Assembly: GCA_016282555.1 (NCBI GenBank)
Contig: JAEEKU010000105.1
Location: 1 to 16,315 of the forward strand
Direction of reading: 5' to 3'
DNA: 16,315 bases
From: Methanomassiliicoccaceae archaeon
Lineage (GTDB): Archaea; Thermoplasmatota; Thermoplasmata; Methanomassiliicoccales; Methanomethylophilaceae
The translations under genes and the position numbers were made by a program. The notes under the pieces are model-generated. The model saw only the letters and a program-made list of their open reading frames with translations, did no database searches and was not told the origin of the DNA. Shown in pieces: positions 14,269-16,315 of this stretch. The first letter of the stretch is position 1; each line of letters opens with the position of its first letter.

Positions 14269-16315
14269 TCATTCGCCTCCGTCTTCTCCGTAGTCGTCGA
14301 GGCCTTCGTCTCCTTCGTCTCCGTCGTCTCCGTCGTCGGTGAACTCCATCTCGTCCTTCTCGCGGGTTCCGTAATCGTCGCCGACTCCCTTGTTCTCGGG
14401 ATGGATGAGCTTTTCGGCTTCGTCTTCGGGAAGAACCTCGTAGAACAGATCGTCCAGATCGATGGCTTTTCCTCCGACCGTTCTCGCCGGATCCACTCCG
14501 TCCTCTCCGTACTTGAACTGGATGACGGTTCCGATGGTGTTCCTGACGGTTCCGTCGGACGTAAGCTTCAGATCCTCCAGGGCGGAAACCAGCCTTCTCT
14601 GCATGTAACCGGATCTGGAAGTCCTCACCGCGGTATCGACGAGACCTTCTCTTCCTCCCATAGCGTGGAAGAAGAACTCGGTCGGGGATAATCCGGATTT
14701 GTACGAGTTGGAGCAGAATCCCTTCGCGTAAGCGCCGAGATCGTCCCTCTCGAAGTGGGGAAGAGTCCTTCCGTGGTATCCTCTAGACAGCCTCTCTCCG
14801 CGCACGGCCTGCTGCCCCACGCACCCCGCCATCTGAGACAGGTTGAGCATGGATCCGCGGGCTCCGGCTTTAGCCATTATGACCGCGGGGTTCTCCATTC
14901 CCAGGTGCTTCTCCGCGATCTCTCCGGCGTGGTCACGGGCGTCTCCGAGGACTCCCATGACTTTCACTTCCAGAGTCTCCCTGAGCGAGCGCCCGGGCAT
15001 AGCCTCCAGAGTCCCGTCTCTGAAAGACTCGACGTATTTCGCCACGGTGTCGATGCATTCCTGGCTGTGGGTCGCTATCTGATTGGCTGCCTCGTCGGGA
15101 ATGTCCTCGTCTCCGATTCCGGTGCTGAATCCGTGATCCATGAGCGCTCCGAGAACCAGCCTGGTCACCTGGTTGATGAATTTGGCCGCGCGGGACGCCC
15201 CGTAGTCGCGGGCGATGCGGTCCAGAATCTTTCCCTTGCTGTTTCCTATTCCCTTGACGTCGACGGTTCCGCACAGGAGGTTTCCGTTGCGGATCTTCAC
15301 GTACGCGTCGTATTTGCAGTTCTCCTTCTGGCAGCCCTCTTTGCAGTTGTGGCAGATGTTGGCCTTGAAGGTGGCGTTGAAATCCTCCGGCAGGATGATT
15401 GAGAACAGCTGCTTTCCGGTCCAGTAGGGCTCGCCCTTCTCGTCGGCGCCCGCGGGCTCCGGCATGTCGATGGCCCAGTCCGCGGAATCGGCGAAACGGG
15501 AGTGCTCCTTGTCGTCCGGGAGTGCGGATTTCCTCTGGGCCTCCGTCCTCACCGGGAGCTTGAACAGGATGTTGGAAGTCTGGTACCTGTCGAATCTGGA
15601 ATCGCCGTGGGTAAGGTAATACGCGCCGGTGATGTGATCGTGGATGGCTCCGATGATAGGGCCTCCGTACCTCGGAGACAGGATGTTCTCCTGGACCTGC
15701 ATGAGGATGCGGGCTTCCGCGCGGGCCTCGTCGGACTGCAGAACGTGAAGATTCATCTCGTCCCCGTCGAAGTCCGCGTTGTAGGGGGGACAGTCGCAGA
15801 GGTTGAATCTGAAGGTCTTTCCCTCCATTATCTTGATGCGGTGAGCCATCATGGACATCCTGTGCAGGGAAGGCTGCCTGTTGAACAGAACCACGTCGCC
15901 CTCCATGAGCTGCCTCTCCACGACGTAGTCGACGTCTATGTTCTCGGCCACCTCGGGCGCGTTCCTGTCGGTTATCCTGATCCTTCTGCCGTCGGCGCGT
16001 ATCACATAGTTGGCTCCGGGGAGGTACGGGAAGGTGTTCTTCCCCTCCATGGGGCCGCGCCTCACGATCTCCCTTACCTTCTCGATATTGTGGGCGTTGA
16101 CGTGCAGAGGAACCGTAAGCTCTCTTGCGGCGTAGATCGGAACCCCGACGTCGTTGATGGACAGCAGGGGATCCGGAGAAATGACGGTACGGGCGGAGAA
16201 ATTGACACGCTTACCGGACAGGTTGGATCTGAAACGCCCCTCTTTTCCCTTGAGCCTCTGGGCCAGAGTCTTCAGCGGGCGGCCGGATCTGTGCCTCGCG
16301 GGAGGAATTCCGGAA
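14269..16315 (-). CDS. rpoA1: RNA polymerase subunit A', C-terminal 681 residues (5' end outside window)
   Basis: The frame is open to the right edge; the visible protein starts within SGIPPARHRSGRPLKTLAQR, roughly a quarter of the way into a normal A' of about 880 residues. The catalytic magnesium-binding loop NADFDGDEMN is complete (about 15752-15781), as are FRSNLSGKRVNFSARTVISP and VLFNRQPSLHRMSMMAHRIK. A' forms one side of the active-site cleft. A Cys cluster (CHNCKEGCQKENC, about 15305-15360) could bind zinc. The C-terminus is an acidic low-complexity tail, DEMEF followed by DDG/DEG repeats, encoded by a 9-nt tandem repeat. The TGA at 14269-14271 overlaps ATG 14272, and the rpoA2 ribosome site lies inside this gene, so A' and A'' are made from one message. 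Identity is certain; only the 5' end is missing. Confidence 0.97.
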   Translation of the reverse strand, partial: SGIPPARHRSGRPLKTLAQRLKGKEGRFRSNLSGKRVNFSARTVISPDPLLSINDVGVPIYAARELTVPLHVNAHNIEKVREIVRRGPMEGKNTFPYLPGANYVIRADGRRIRITDRNAPEVAENIDVDYVVERQLMEGDVVLFNRQPSLHRMSMMAHRIKIMEGKTFRFNLCDCPPYNADFDGDEMNLHVLQSDEARAEARILMQVQENILSPRYGGPIIGAIHDHITGAYYLTHGDSRFDRYQTSNILFKLPVRTEAQRKSALPDDKEHSRFADSADWAIDMPEPAGADEKGEPYWTGKQLFSIILPEDFNATFKANICHNCKEGCQKENCKYDAYVKIRNGNLLCGTVDVKGIGNSKGKILDRIARDYGASRAAKFINQVTRLVLGALMDHGFSTGIGDEDIPDEAANQIATHSQECIDTVAKYVESFRDGTLEAMPGRSLRETLEVKVMGVLGDARDHAGEIAEKHLGMENPAVIMAKAGARGSMLNLSQMAGCVGQQAVRGERLSRGYHGRTLPHFERDDLGAYAKGFCSNSYKSGLSPTEFFFHAMGGREGLVDTAVRTSRSGYMQRRLVSALEDLKLTSDGTVRNTIGTVIQFKYGEDGVDPARTVGGKAIDLDDLFYEVLPEDEAEKLIHPENKGVGDDYGTREKDEMEFTDDGDDGDEGDEGLDDYGEDGGE
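14276..14280 (-). promoter_or_regulatory. Ribosome binding site for rpoA2, inside the rpoA1 end
   Basis: GGAGG lies within the last codons of rpoA1. It is 9 nt before ATG 14266 and only 3 nt before ATG 14272, which decides in favour of 14266. It shows that ribosomes are directed to the start upstream of the UAG. Confidence 0.6.
14304..14339 (-). repeat. 9-nt tandem repeat coding the acidic tail of A'
   Basis: Four copies of a 9-nt unit (plus-strand cttcgtctc or cgtcgtctc) encode DDG-DDG-DEG-DEG near the end of A'. Such repeats change copy number by slippage without breaking the frame, so tail length may vary between strains. Confidence 0.7.

Noticed and set aside
1..16315. CRISPR arrays, tRNA or rRNA genes, transposases, integrases or attachment sites
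   Set aside because: None was recognised on either strand; the region looks like stable chromosomal sequence.

Overview
The window looks archaeal. It carries a split RNA polymerase largest subunit (A' and A''), ribosomal protein L30e, an archaeal NusA, an archaeal translin-family protein, an AglB/STT3-type GT-C membrane protein and TATA boxes about 26 nt upstream of start sites. The overall flavour (rpo gene order, FGE-like surface-type protein, moderately GC-rich coding) suggests Thermoplasmata, most probably a Methanomassiliicoccales methanogen. That placement is inference; no methanogenesis gene lies in the window.

Layout. (1) 1-459, plus strand: the 3' part of a translin-family gene, ending at a hairpin shared with a convergent block. 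(2) 484-6824, minus strand: a two-gene unit joined by an ATGA overlap. It encodes a giant 1848-residue AglB-like protein with a roughly 1000-residue beta-rich extracellular extension, followed by a 265-residue single-pass surface protein. (3) 7072-8541, minus: a cytoplasmic-looking 5'-nucleotidase/cyclic phosphodiesterase. (4) 8793-10070, minus: a protein with an FGE-sulfatase/C-type-lectin-like C-terminal region. (5) 10119-10766, minus: pyrF, divergent from (6) 10818-11867, plus: a Cys-rich radical SAM protein. One TATA-like element lies exactly midway between the two start codons. (7) 11943-16315, minus: an RNA polymerase/translation operon reading rpoA1 (5' end outside the window), rpoA2, rpl30e, nusA.

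The most striking observation is in rpoA2. The A'' reading frame contains an in-frame TAG codon at 13964-13966 (minus strand). The upstream 100 codons begin with a well-placed ribosome binding site right after rpoA1. The downstream part encodes the helix that starts canonical A'' and has no credible start of its own. Eleven genes end in this window, ten with TGA and one with TAA; none uses TAG. In a pyrrolysine-using archaeon this suggests that UAG is read as an amino acid (pyrrolysine) in a core RNA polymerase subunit, or is otherwise read through.

The second unusual item is the AglB-like protein. The positions where the family normally carries its metal-binding and WWDYG catalytic motifs appear replaced (G66, N171-G172-N173, R531-S532-D533-Y534-S535). 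With the huge ectodomain this suggests a pseudoenzyme or repurposed surface protein rather than an ordinary oligosaccharyltransferase.
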